64,000 nucleotides of DNA, taken from NCBI GenBank assembly GCA_030655135.1, contig JAURWC010000084.1, forward strand, positions 124,001 through 188,000, written 5' to 3'. The notes beneath the pieces are model-generated. The model did not search any database. It was not told where the DNA came from and saw only the letters and a list, made by a program, of their open reading frames with translations. Of this stretch, positions 17,401 to 25,880 are shown in pieces. The stretch comes from Hyphomicrobiaceae bacterium (lineage in GTDB: Bacteria > Pseudomonadota > Alphaproteobacteria > Rhizobiales > Hyphomicrobiaceae). The position numbers and the translations under genes were made by a program. Numbering within the stretch: position 1 is the first letter of the stretch; each line of letters starts with the position of its first letter.

Positions 17401-19447
17401 AGCGGTGGAAACAAGAGCGTTAATCCATGCGCCTCTAGGCCGCGACGCACCTGTCGCGCGCGGACTGCTGGCCGAAGCCGGCATGGAGGCGCTCATCAGC
17501 GCCGACCTGGCAGACTTCGCCAAATCCCTCGGCGACGAAATCTGTCTGGCGGTCATCACGGAGGAAGCCGTCCGTTCGGCGGACCTGCGCGCGATCGCAT
17601 CTTGGGTCAATCATCAGCCGCCATGGTCGGACCTGGCATTCATCGTGCTGACGCAACGTGGCGGCGGTCCCGAACGCAACCCGGCGGCGGCCCGCCTGTC
17701 CGACGTTTTTGGCAACGTGACGTTTCTCGAACGGCCATTTCATCCCACCACGTTCATCAGCTTGGCCCGCTCTGCGAAGAAGGGCCGGCGCCGGCAGTAT
17801 GAAATTCGCGCCCGCATTGATGAAATGAAAGAGAGCGAGGGTCACCTCCACACGGCGCTTGTGGCCGGCCGGTTAGGCTCTTGGCAACTCGACCTCGAGA
17901 CAAATGCGCTGCACGCCTCGGCAACTTGCAAAAGCTTTTTCGGCCGCGAACCGAGCGACACCTTCACGTACGAAGATCTGCTTGCCAGCATTCACCCCGA
18001 CGATCGCGCCCGCGTGCTGCAAGCGGTGCGCTCGAGCATCGAAAATACCGAAGACTATGCCATCGAACATCGGGTGATCTGGCCGGATCAAACGATCCAT
18101 TGGACTGAAATTCGCGCGCGTAACGTCGGCGACAGTCGCAGCAGGCGGTCTCTCGTTGGCGTCTCGTCGGATATCACGGAGCGCAAAACGGCTGAGGCGT
18201 ATATGCGCCGGCTCAACGAGACATTGGAAGAACGCGTCGCCGCCCGGACGACGGAACTGCAGAACGCGCATTCGGTCGTGCTCGAAGAAATCGCCCAGCG
18301 CCAGCGAGCCGAGGAATTGCTACGCCGGTCCCAGAGGCTGGAAATGATCGGCCAGCTCACCGGCGGCGTCGCACACGATTTCAACAATCTGCTGATGGCC
18401 GTCATCGGCAATCTGGATCTGTTGACGCGCCATACTGGCGAAGACCCGAAGACAAAGCGTTTGTTGGAAGGCGCGTTGCTTGGCGCCAAGCGCGGCGCGG
18501 CGTTGACGCAGCGTCTCCTCGCGTTTGCTCGACGCCAGGACCTGACGGTCGAGCCGATCGACCTCGTCGAACTGGTGGGCGGCATGACCGATTTGCTATA
18601 TCGGTCCATCGGCGATCGCATCGAATTGACACTCGATCTCCCCTCTACGCTTCCGCTTACGATGGTGGATGCCAATCAGATCGAACTCGCGCTGCTGAAT
18701 TTGGTTGTGAACGCCCGCGACGCGATGCCGGAGGGCGGGTCGATCACCATCTCCGCTGACACGACGGAGACCGCAAAGACCGACGATCTCAAAGCTGGAA
18801 CGTTCGTTCGCCTCATCGTTCGCGATACGGGCCAGGGCATGAGCCCCGAGACATTGAAGAAGGCCACGGAGCCATTCTTCTCCACCAAGGAAGTCGGCAA
18901 AGGCACCGGCCTAGGCCTGTCAATGATCCATGGGCTTGCCCTGCAGCTGAATGGTGCCCTGCGCCTGCGCAGCAAAGTCAACGACGGCACTACGGCTGAA
19001 CTCTGGCTTCCCGTCACAGCGCAGACGGCCAAGGTTCGGCCCGAGGCCCCCGCGCGATCGTTGGAGCCAGGCCCCAAGCCGGAAAGACTGACGATCCTGG
19101 TCGTCGACGACGATGCCCTCATTGCCGCCAGCACCGTCGACATGCTGGAGGATCTGGGGCACGAAGTGATCGATGCAAACTGCGGCGCCGACGCCCTGGC
19201 CATTCTCAGCGGAGGCCAGCGCTTCGACCTGATGGTGACCGACTACTCGATGCCGAAAATGACTGGCACGCAGCTGGCCGCCGCCGCCCGCGAGATCAAG
19301 CCGAACTTACCGATCCTTCTCGCCACCGGTTACGCCGATCTTCCTGCGGGCTCGGAGATCAATCTCCCCCGCCTCGGCAAACCCTACCAGCAAGATCAAC
19401 TCGCTGCCGAGATCACCAAACTCCTGCGTGGCCGCGAGGCGGTCTAG
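17387..19447 (+). CDS. Hybrid histidine kinase (degenerate REC-PAS-HisKA-HATPase-REC)
   Basis: From ATG 17387, 14 bases inside the KaiC-like gene, the product has 686 residues and no membrane segment. Order: residues 5-130, receiver-like but lacking a recognisable phosphoacceptor Asp; about 150-265, PAS ([24 protein letters not shown]) with a C-terminal PAC; about 265-315, coiled coil; HisKA with His330 in [11 protein letters not shown]; HATPase with [17 protein letters not shown] and GKGTGLGLS; and about 560-686, a complete receiver (VVDDDAL, phosphoacceptor Asp619 in VTDYSMP, Lys in GKPY). The cytosolic kinase probably takes its signal from the KaiC-like partner. No DNA-binding output regulator is adjacent. 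Confidence 0.93.
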   Translation: MANPKAVETRALIHAPLGRDAPVARGLLAEAGMEALISADLADFAKSLGDEICLAVITEEAVRSADLRAIASWVNHQPPWSDLAFIVLTQRGGGPERNPAAARLSDVFGNVTFLERPFHPTTFISLARSAKKGRRRQYEIRARIDEMKESEGHLHTALVAGRLGSWQLDLETNALHASATCKSFFGREPSDTFTYEDLLASIHPDDRARVLQAVRSSIENTEDYAIEHRVIWPDQTIHWTEIRARNVGDSRSRRSLVGVSSDITERKTAEAYMRRLNETLEERVAARTTELQNAHSVVLEEIAQRQRAEELLRRSQRLEMIGQLTGGVAHDFNNLLMAVIGNLDLLTRHTGEDPKTKRLLEGALLGAKRGAALTQRLLAFARRQDLTVEPIDLVELVGGMTDLLYRSIGDRIELTLDLPSTLPLTMVDANQIELALLNLVVNARDAMPEGGSITISADTTETAKTDDLKAGTFVRLIVRDTGQGMSPETLKKATEPFFSTKEVGKGTGLGLSMIHGLALQLNGALRLRSKVNDGTTAELWLPVTAQTAKVRPEAPARSLEPGPKPERLTILVVDDDALIAASTVDMLEDLGHEVIDANCGADALAILSGGQRFDLMVTDYSMPKMTGTQLAAAAREIKPNLPILLATGYADLPAGSEINLPRLGKPYQQDQLAAEITKLLRGREAV

Positions 19448-19533
19448 GATGGAGCGCACAACGCGTCGCGTTGTGCCGTGGGCTGCAAGCCAGCTACAAG
19501 CGAGCGTCGTCACTCGCATTGGAACCAGCGCCC

Positions 19534-20460
19534 GTGTCCATCCTCGAACGTGCCGTCCAGGAAATCGCCGACGAGATGCGCAAGCGCACCGATCGCGGCC
19601 AGGTCGCCAGCTACATTCCCGAACTTGCCCGCGTCGACCCTAACGCCTTTGGCCTTGCCGTGATCGATGCCGAGGGCAACGTTGCCGCCGCCGGCGATGC
19701 CGACACGCCATTCTCGATCCAAAGCATATCGAAGGTCTTCACGCTCACCCTTGCACTCGGCAAGGCCGGAGATCGCCTGTGGAAGCGCGTCGGCCGCGAG
19801 CCATCGGGCAGCGCCTTCAATTCAATTGTCCAGCTGGAACATGAGAAAGGCATCCCGCGCAATCCCTTCATCAACGCCGGTGCTATCGCCGTGACAGACC
19901 TGATCCTATCCGGCCATCAGCCCCGCGAAGCCTTGGGCGAAATCCTGCGCTTCATGCAGTTCGTGGCCGACGATTACTCCATCGCCATCGACGACAAGGT
20001 GGCCGCCTCCGAAGAGCGTACCGGCTATCGCAACGTCGCGCTGGCAAACTACATGAAGTCGTTCGGCGTGCTCGACAACCCTGTAAATTTTACACTCGGC
20101 GTCTATTATCACCACTGCGCCATCAGCATGAGCTGCCGCCAACTCGCGATGGCTGGCCGGTTCCTGTCGCGGGCAGGCCGCAATCCCACCACCGGGCACG
20201 TGGTTATCCCGGCCGAGCGCGCGCGACGCATCAATGCTGTCATGCTGATGTGCGGCCACTACGATGGCTCGGGCGAGTTCGCCTATCGCGTCGGCCTGCC
20301 CGGCAAGAGCGGCGTAGGCGGCGGCATCTTGGCGGTTGCACCCGGTAAGGCATCAATTGCCGTCTGGTCGCCCGGCCTCGATCCGGCCGGAAACTCCCGC
20401 CTTGGTCAACTTGCGCTGGAAATGCTGACCAAGCGGCTTGGCTGGTCCATCTTCGCCTGA
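19534..20460 (+). CDS. glsA: Glutaminase A
   Basis: This serine-dependent glutaminase hydrolyses L-glutamine to glutamate and ammonia. GTG 19534 gives 308 residues, the normal family length; a TTG five codons earlier is an alternative. Landmarks: [22 protein letters not shown], the catalytic SxxK in [35 protein letters not shown], the [10 protein letters not shown] segment, and [27 protein letters not shown]. It lies just upstream of, and convergent with, the DUF2735 gene of the glnII locus, so glutamine breakdown and synthesis genes are neighbours here. Confidence 0.95.
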   Translation: MSILERAVQEIADEMRKRTDRGQVASYIPELARVDPNAFGLAVIDAEGNVAAAGDADTPFSIQSISKVFTLTLALGKAGDRLWKRVGREPSGSAFNSIVQLEHEKGIPRNPFINAGAIAVTDLILSGHQPREALGEILRFMQFVADDYSIAIDDKVAASEERTGYRNVALANYMKSFGVLDNPVNFTLGVYYHHCAISMSCRQLAMAGRFLSRAGRNPTTGHVVIPAERARRINAVMLMCGHYDGSGEFAYRVGLPGKSGVGGGILAVAPGKASIAVWSPGLDPAGNSRLGQLALEMLTKRLGWSIFA

Positions 20461-20489
20461 CCGAAGCCAGTCACGTTCAGCACCAGCGT

Positions 20490-20687
20490 TCAATGACCGT
20501 CGCGCTTGCGCGACTGTGCGTCTTCGGCGATGGCCGCGTCGTGGTAGCGGCTGCTGCCGTACTCGATCCGCGGTTGCCGCGCCGCCAACTCCATTGCCGC
20601 GATGTTGCTGCGATAGCTGGCAGCCGCACGAGCCTTGACGGGGAACTGGTAGATCTTCGCGGATCCACGCTCAGAAGCCATAGTCAT
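20490..20687 (-). CDS. DUF2735 small protein, possible GlnII regulator (GstI-like)
   Basis: The 65-residue product from ATG 20687 (GAAAGAGA upstream) starts MTMASERGSAKIYQFPVKARAA; SAKIYQFP is the signature of DUF2735. A longer reading from 20756 exists but crosses a poorer start. Proteins of this kind lie beside, and usually divergent from, glnII in Rhizobiales. In Rhizobium leguminosarum a gene in this place, gstI, represses glnII translation; I infer this may be its relative, but did not align them. The remainder is hydrophilic, rich in Ala and Arg, likely helical. Confidence 0.78.
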   Translation of the reverse strand: MTMASERGSAKIYQFPVKARAAASYRSNIAAMELAARQPRIEYGSSRYHDAAIAEDAQSRKRDGH

Positions 20688-21128
20688 CTTTGTCTCTTTC
20701 AATTGATTGCGCATAAACGCCAAAACCGAAACTCCAATATACGCCTCTTTGCTCATTGATTAAACAATATGCTCAAATAAAAACGTGAAATGCTCATATT
20801 ATGGGCATGCCTCCGAGTGCTTCTTTGGCTAGCATTTTCCTCGGAGTGCGCGGCGTTGAGCGCCTCCGTTTCCGCCACATGGCCCCAGGCTGGTGATGAC
20901 TTTTTTGGCAACTGAAGCACGTCTATCCCGTCTCACGGAGGTTGGATGTTAAGTGGCATGTGGCGCCGCCTTTTCGGGCGGCCCAAAGAGGAAACGGTCG
21001 TCACCGTTACCTTCTCGAAACCAGATCTGAGCCCGGCGCCAGCGCCGGTCGTTCTCAGCCCCGCCCCGGAGCCGGCTGCGGTCGCCGAGGCTCCAAAAGA
21101 ATCACGCGATCAATCAGGAGTGTCCGAA
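20688..21128. promoter_or_regulatory. AT-richer regulatory region between DUF2735 and glnII
   Basis: This 441-base divergent gap includes an unusually AT-rich stretch (20690-20830) with two direct copies of ATGCTCA about 21 bases apart near 20769 and 20790. A degenerate sigma54-type site, TGGC-N7-TTCC (20826-20840), is facing glnII but lacks the GC of the -12 box. A frame in phase with glnII is open from 20946 and would add 61 Pro/Ala-rich residues; the strong GGAG at 21117-21120 argues that translation starts at 21129. NtrC-type control is expected for this locus but no clear NtrC dyad is seen. Confidence 0.45.
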
Positions 21129-22172
21129 ATGACGAAGTACAAGCTCGAGTACGTTTGGCTCGACGGCTATACGCCGGTGCCGAACTTGCGCGGCAAGACG
21201 CAGATCAAGGAATACGATGCATTCCCCACGCTCGAGCAGCTGCCGCTCTGGGGCTTCGACGGCTCGTCAACCTTGCAGGCCGAAGGCCAGAACTCGGATT
21301 GCGTACTGAAGCCGGTCCGCGTATTCCCCGATGCCACCCGCATCAATGGCGTTCTCGTCATGTGCGAAGTCATGATGCCGGACGGCAAGACCCCGCACGC
21401 AACCAACAAGCGCGCAACCATTCTCGATGATGAAGGCACCTGGTTCGGCTTTGAGCAGGAGTACTTCTTCTACAAGGACGGCCGCCCGCTCGGCTTCCCG
21501 ACGGCCGGCTATCCCGCACCGCAGGGCCCGTACTACACCGGCGTCGGCTACAAGAACGTCGGTTCGGTCGCGCGCAAGATCGTCGAAGAACATCTAGACC
21601 TCTGCCTCGCCGCCGGCATCAACCACGAAGGCATCAACGCCGAAGTGGCCAAGGGTCAGTGGGAATTCCAGATCTTCGGCAAGGGCTCCAAGAAGGCCGC
21701 TGACGAAATGTGGATGGCGCGCTACCTCATGGAGCGCCTCTGCGAGTCTTACGAGATCGATATCGAATATCACTGCAAACCGCTCGGCGACACCGACTGG
21801 AACGGCTCGGGCATGCACGCGAACTTCTCGACCGCTTATCTGCGCGAAGTCGGCGGCAAGGAGTACTTCGAGGCCCTCATGAAGGCGTTCGAGGCCAACA
21901 TCGAAGACCACATCGCCGTCTACGGCCCGGACAACCACATGCGCTTGACCGGCAAGCACGAAACGGCGCCGTGGAACAAGTTCAGCTACGGCGTTGCCGA
22001 TCGCGGTGCCTCGATCCGCGTGCCGCACAGCTTCGTCAACAACGGCTACAAGGGCTACCTGGAAGATCGCCGCCCGAACTCGCAAGGCGACCCATACCAG
22101 ATCGCTTCGCAGATCCTGAAAACGATCGCGTCGGTTCCGACCTCGGCAGCCCAGGTTTCTGCAGCCGCCTAA
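21129..22172 (+). CDS. glnII: Glutamine synthetase type II (eukaryotic type, GSII)
   Basis: GlnII makes glutamine from glutamate, ammonia and ATP. The start ATG 21129 has GGAG eight bases upstream and gives 347 residues, starting MTKYKLEYVWLDGYTPVPNLRGKT as in rhizobial GlnII. Family marks: LPLWGFDGSSTLQAEG, WFGFEQEYFF, GINAEVAKGQWEFQI, TDWNGSGMHANFST and RGASIRVPHSFVNNGYKGYLEDRRPNSQGDPYQIA. GSII is a hallmark of Rhizobiales and actinobacteria and is not adenylylated like GlnA; it is usually switched on by nitrogen limitation. A hairpin follows the stop and the divergent DUF2735 gene may modulate it. Confidence 0.97.
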   Translation: MTKYKLEYVWLDGYTPVPNLRGKTQIKEYDAFPTLEQLPLWGFDGSSTLQAEGQNSDCVLKPVRVFPDATRINGVLVMCEVMMPDGKTPHATNKRATILDDEGTWFGFEQEYFFYKDGRPLGFPTAGYPAPQGPYYTGVGYKNVGSVARKIVEEHLDLCLAAGINHEGINAEVAKGQWEFQIFGKGSKKAADEMWMARYLMERLCESYEIDIEYHCKPLGDTDWNGSGMHANFSTAYLREVGGKEYFEALMKAFEANIEDHIAVYGPDNHMRLTGKHETAPWNKFSYGVADRGASIRVPHSFVNNGYKGYLEDRRPNSQGDPYQIASQILKTIASVPTSAAQVSAAA

Positions 22173-22188
22173 CGCCAACGACGACTGC

Positions 22189-22217
22189 GCGGCGCCGAGC
22201 CTCATCATCGGCGCCGC
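22189..22217 (+). terminator. Hairpin after glnII
   Basis: Perfect 10-base arms (22189-22198 and 22208-22217) around a 9-base loop start 17 bases past the glnII stop. The U tract is weak (ACTCTCA), so it may be a partial terminator or mRNA 3'-end stabiliser before the small gene at 22253. Confidence 0.65.
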
Positions 22218-22252
22218 ACTCTCACGTACAGTCAAGAGATGGGGGCTCTACA

Positions 22253-22453
22253 ATGACGTGGCGCCAGACACTCGGCTTCGTCGAAGACGAAGCCACCGAC
22301 TTTGCAACGGTGCAACGCCGGTATCGCGATCTCCGCAACCAGCCGGACAGGCAGGTCTGCGAGAGCCGGCGCTTGAAGCAGGCCATCGAAGCCGCTCAGC
22401 GCGAGCTGATGGCGCAAAACTTCAAGCGGCGGCGGCGACAGCTGCATTTCTAG
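22253..22453 (+). CDS. Small J-domain-like protein downstream of glnII
   Basis: The 66-residue product starts at ATG 22253 behind a GGGGG ribosome binding site. It reads MTWRQTLGFVEDEATDFATVQRRYRDLR, then KQAIEAAQRELMAQNFKRRRRQLHF. The spacing resembles helices I-II and the start of helix III of a DnaJ J-domain (LGV..xA....I..AYR.L), but the HPD tripeptide that stimulates Hsp70 is absent, so it cannot be a normal co-chaperone. It is convergent with the acetyltransferase gene. Function unknown. Confidence 0.6.
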   Translation: MTWRQTLGFVEDEATDFATVQRRYRDLRNQPDRQVCESRRLKQAIEAAQRELMAQNFKRRRRQLHF

Positions 22454-22462
22454 CTGGTCGCT

Positions 22463-23002
22463 TCAGCCCGCCGTCCACTCGCTCCGCGCCATGCGATACA
22501 CGAAGCAGTCGTCCTCGCCGAACATCTGCCGTCCCGTGCGGCGGAAACCCAGCCGCTCGTAGAAGCGATGCGCCTTCGCATTGCTCACCAGAGGATCGAT
22601 CAGCACGGCCGTCACGCTGCTGTCGGCGAAGCATCTGGCCAGCGCCAACCGCATCATTGCGCAGCCATAACCCTTGCCGAAATCAGCCGCGTCGCCGAGC
22701 CAGATATCGATCGCGCGCAACCCAGGATCAACATCGCCCCAGTAGTGCGTCTCCTCTTCCCGCGCGTCGATGATTTGCATGAAGCCCACCGCGCGGCCCG
22801 CGACCTCGCCGACCAGAAACTCGCGCCACGTCACATCGCGCGGCAGCTCAGCCTCCCAGTTCCAGTCGGAACCGGCATCCGCGCCGGTCGCATCGATCAC
22901 GTGCTGGGTCTTGTCCCAGATGCGCAACAGTGCCGCATCCGCGGCGGATGCTTTGCGCAGCACGACGGCTCCAGGCTCATTTTTATCCGAGATCATCGTC
23001 AT
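22463..23002 (-). CDS. GNAT acetyltransferase related to AAC(6')-type aminoglycoside acetyltransferases
   Basis: The 179-residue protein is a single GNAT domain. YWGDVDPGLRAIDIWLGDAADFGKGYGCAMM contains the acetyl-CoA-binding GKGYG, and DPLVSNAKAHRFYERLGF matches the DP.pSN.rAirCYEkaGF motif of the AAC(6')-Ib/AacA4 subgroup (Acetyltransf_8 fold, also found in siderophore acyltransferases). DPGLRAID also aligns with DPGvRGID of AAC(6')-Ib. No resistance context exists and many environmental homologs do not act on aminoglycosides, so the substrate is open. Two close starts (23002 and 22996) are possible. Confidence 0.85.
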   Translation of the reverse strand: MTMISDKNEPGAVVLRKASAADAALLRIWDKTQHVIDATGADAGSDWNWEAELPRDVTWREFLVGEVAGRAVGFMQIIDAREEETHYWGDVDPGLRAIDIWLGDAADFGKGYGCAMMRLALARCFADSSVTAVLIDPLVSNAKAHRFYERLGFRRTGRQMFGEDDCFVYRMARSEWTAG

Positions 23003-23029
23003 CAGGAACGCTAATGGTTCAGGCGGTCT

Positions 23030-24577
23030 CTAGTACGCGCCTTCCGGCTTGAGCAGAGCCAGCGGCGTCTTCGCCAGGATATAGACGTCGAATAGCAGCG
23101 ACCAGTTCTCGATGTACGCCAGGTCGAATTCCACGCGCTTCTGGATCTTCTCCGTCGTATCGAGCTCACCGCGCCAGCCGTTGATCTGCGCCCAGCCCGT
23201 CATGCCCGGTTTCACACGATGACGAGCGAAATAGCCGTCGACCGCCTCGTCCAGCATCCGGCTTTCCAGCTTCTGCTGCACCGCGTGCGGACGCGGCCCG
23301 ACGAGCGATAAGTTACCCGCGAAAACCACGTTGAACAGCTGCGGCAGCTCATCGAGACTGCTCCGGCGAATAAACCGGCCGACGCGCGTCACGCGCTTGT
23401 CGCCTTTCGTCACGGTCTTGGCGGCAAGTGGATCGGCCTGGTCGTGATATAGCGACCGGAACTTGAACACGTCGACGCGATCGTTGTTGAAGCCGAAGCG
23501 CTTCTGCTTGAAAAGCACCGGCCCCGGGCTATCCAGCTTGATGGCAATCGCGATCACCGCCAGGATCGGCGAGATCAGCAGCAACACCAGGCCGCCCACG
23601 ATGCGGTCGAACAGCCATTTCGTCACCAGATCCCAATCCTGGATCGGCTGCTCGCCGATGTGGATGGTGGGAACGTTGCCGAGATAGGCATAGGCGCTCG
23701 GCCGGAACTGCAATGAATTGGAATGCGCCGACAGCCGGATGTCGACCGGCAGCACCCATAGCTGCTTCAGCATGTTGAGAATACGCGTTTCTGCCGAGAT
23801 CGGCAGCGCGAACAGCACCAGGTCCAGGCGGGTCCGCCGCGCGAACTCGACGATGTCCGCCACTTTACCAAGCTTCGGTACGCCTGCGCACGCTTGCAGC
23901 GAGCGGTCGTCGTTGCGATCGTCGAATACGCCAAGCACTTCGATGCCGGTATCCGGCTGGCTCTTGAGCATCGCGATCAGCGCCTGGCCGTTTCCGTCGG
24001 CGCCCACGACAACCGTGCGCCGCGTCAGTCGCCCTTGCTGCATCCAAGACTTTACCAGCCCGCCCACAACGAGGCGGCTGACAAGCAGCAATCCCAAGCC
24101 GGCGGGAAACAGCAGCGACAGCCACAACCGCGTAGCCGCATCGCTGGGCGCAAAGGCGATCGCGGCGACCGCACACAGCAGCAGCACAGCTGACCAGACA
24201 GCGGCGGTTTTCACCAGCGACGTCGACGGCGTGCGAAGATTATGAATGTCGTAGAGCCGAAACGCCTGAAACGATACGACGGACGCGATAGCGACCGCGG
24301 CACTGGCGACGGCATAATCCCATCCCGGAGAGGCGAGCCCGCCCAAGCGCGCCAAGCCTGGCAACAAGCCGGCTGCACCGATGAGGCAAAGGTCCGCGAG
24401 ACGCACCAGACCACCGATCACGACCACGGAATACTGCGCGGGCACCTTTTGGCTCGCAACAGCCGATGCAGCCGGGGAAAGCCGTCTGCGCCGTTCGGAC
24501 GGCGGATAGGCAGCCGCAGCCTCGGCGGCCGCGCTAGCGGCGCCATCAATCAGCGATCGAGCCTTGATCTGGGTCAC
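23030..24577 (-). CDS. Undecaprenyl-phosphate glucose/galactose phosphotransferase (exopolysaccharide initiating enzyme, WcaJ/PssY-like)
   Basis: This 515-residue membrane protein starts exopolysaccharide repeat assembly by moving a sugar-1-phosphate to undecaprenyl phosphate. Residues about 55-185 contain four to five membrane helices; 190-290 form a nucleotide-binding-like domain (RRTVVVGADGNGQALIAMLK); the C-terminal 200 residues are the bacterial sugar transferase domain with KLDSPGPVLFKQKRFG, FKFRSLY, TRVGRFIRRSSLDELPQLFNV, SLVGPRPHA and KPGMTGWAQINGWRGE. This is the WcaJ/CpsE domain plan. No other EPS genes surround it, but the ExoR-like gene at 53.7 kb could belong to the same regulatory circuit. 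Confidence 0.93.
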   Translation of the reverse strand: MTQIKARSLIDGAASAAAEAAAAYPPSERRRRLSPAASAVASQKVPAQYSVVVIGGLVRLADLCLIGAAGLLPGLARLGGLASPGWDYAVASAAVAIASVVSFQAFRLYDIHNLRTPSTSLVKTAAVWSAVLLLCAVAAIAFAPSDAATRLWLSLLFPAGLGLLLVSRLVVGGLVKSWMQQGRLTRRTVVVGADGNGQALIAMLKSQPDTGIEVLGVFDDRNDDRSLQACAGVPKLGKVADIVEFARRTRLDLVLFALPISAETRILNMLKQLWVLPVDIRLSAHSNSLQFRPSAYAYLGNVPTIHIGEQPIQDWDLVTKWLFDRIVGGLVLLLISPILAVIAIAIKLDSPGPVLFKQKRFGFNNDRVDVFKFRSLYHDQADPLAAKTVTKGDKRVTRVGRFIRRSSLDELPQLFNVVFAGNLSLVGPRPHAVQQKLESRMLDEAVDGYFARHRVKPGMTGWAQINGWRGELDTTEKIQKRVEFDLAYIENWSLLFDVYILAKTPLALLKPEGAY

Positions 24578-24836
24578 GACAGTCTGGCCTAACTCTGCGG
24601 CTACACGGCTAACCTGCGTCCTAGCAACGGTTTATCGGTAAAATTGTAACAACTCGTGAAGCCGTGCTGTCATGGTTAGAAATGTACGAACAAGTGGTCT
24701 GTCGCGCTGTGGTGGGAACATCCGCAATGCCCGGCAAGCCTTGTCATCATTTGGCCTTTCGTCCTAAATGCGCACCGCGAGCGGGGGCGCCAGCCTGCCG
24801 TACGCTTTCCAAAACCAAGAAGACGGAACATTCTGG
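24578..24836. promoter_or_regulatory. Divergent intergenic region, EPS transferase / PanE-like
   Basis: These 259 bases carry promoters for both divergent genes. The 24625-24680 part is AT-richer (GGTTTATCGGTAAAATTGTA) and could hold a promoter of the minus-strand gene. I see no hairpin or operator. A frame from 24768 runs into the PanE-like gene but ATG 24837 is preferred. Confidence 0.3.
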
Positions 24837-25841
24837 ATGAAAATCTGCGTGGTCGGAGCCGGGGGTATCGGCGGCTTGCTGGCCGCTCGGCTGGCTCAAT
24901 CTGGCGAAGAGGTCACTGTCATCGCTCGCGGCCCGCATTTGGCGGCCATCCGCGCCAATGGGCTGACGCTGATCGAGGAAGACGGGCGCGAAAACACCTC
25001 GCGTATCGCCGCCACCGATAAAATTGCTGAAGCAGGCCCCCAAGACCTCGTCGTACTCGGCATGAAGGCTCACCAGGTCGCAGCCGTGGTGCGTGACCTG
25101 CCCTCCATGTACACGCCAGACACCGCCGTGCTGACGGCGCAGAATGGCATCCCCTGGTGGTATTTCAACAAGCTCGGCGGCCCGCATGACGGCCGCCGCC
25201 TCGAAAGTGTCGACCCCGGCGGCGTCATCGCCGACAATCTGCCGGCCGATCGCGTTATTGGCAGCGTTGTCTATCCCGCCGCCGAAATCCTCCGCCCCGG
25301 CGTCATCAAGCACATCGAGGGGCTGCGCTTCTCCATTGCCGAGATCGACAACCAGAAGACCGAGCGCATCGCCCGCATCGCCGATGCGCTGCAGAAAGCC
25401 GGGTTCAAGGCGCCCGTTGCCCTGGATATTCGCGGCGAGATCTGGACCAAGCTGTGGGGCAACCTCAGCTTCAATCCCATCAGCGCGTTGACGCACGCGA
25501 CCTTGGAAGACATCTGCCGCAACCCGCTGACGCGCGAAACGGCCGCCCGCATGATGCGCGAGGCTCAGGCCGTCGGCGAAGCCCTCGGCATCCGCTTCCG
25601 TATCCCGCTGGAGAAACGCATTGCCGGTGCCGAAGCAGTCGGCCCGCACAAGACGTCGATGCTGCAGGACATCGAGACCGGCCGCGCCATCGAAGCCGAC
25701 GCCTTGATCGGCTCAGTCATCGAGCTTGGCCGCATCGCCAACATTCCCACCCCGCAGATCGAAGCCATCTACGCCTGCGTCAAGTTGTTGTCGGAAACGG
25801 TGTCGCGCGCAGGCGGCAAACTTCATATCGAAAAGGCATGA
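24837..25841 (+). CDS. PanE/ApbA-family reductase, likely oxalyl-CoA reductase (PanE2-like)
   Basis: The 334-residue protein begins MKICVVGAGGIGGLLAARLAQSG, a Rossmann NADP-binding motif (GxGxxG) of ketopantoate reductases. Further motifs are LGMKAHQ, TAQNGIPWWYF, GSVVYPAAEI, and KLWGNLSFNPISALT with the conserved catalytic-region Lys and Asn-Pro. It is about 30 residues longer than E. coli PanE. It lies 39 bases before an oxalate-CoA-ligase-like gene. In Methylobacterium extorquens a PanE-family enzyme, PanE2, reduces oxalyl-CoA to glyoxylate, and the linkage makes that role the best guess here. Ketopantoate reduction for CoA synthesis remains possible. Confidence 0.82.
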   Translation: MKICVVGAGGIGGLLAARLAQSGEEVTVIARGPHLAAIRANGLTLIEEDGRENTSRIAATDKIAEAGPQDLVVLGMKAHQVAAVVRDLPSMYTPDTAVLTAQNGIPWWYFNKLGGPHDGRRLESVDPGGVIADNLPADRVIGSVVYPAAEILRPGVIKHIEGLRFSIAEIDNQKTERIARIADALQKAGFKAPVALDIRGEIWTKLWGNLSFNPISALTHATLEDICRNPLTRETAARMMREAQAVGEALGIRFRIPLEKRIAGAEAVGPHKTSMLQDIETGRAIEADALIGSVIELGRIANIPTPQIEAIYACVKLLSETVSRAGGKLHIEKA

Positions 25842-25880
25842 GCGCAGGCGCCAGCCGCCACGCCCCGGAGATCAACTGAA

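Noticed and set aside
20826-20840. Sigma54-like promoter for glnII
   Set aside because: Spacing fits (TGGC-N7-TTCC) but the essential GC of the -12 box is absent, so it is noted only as a weak candidate.
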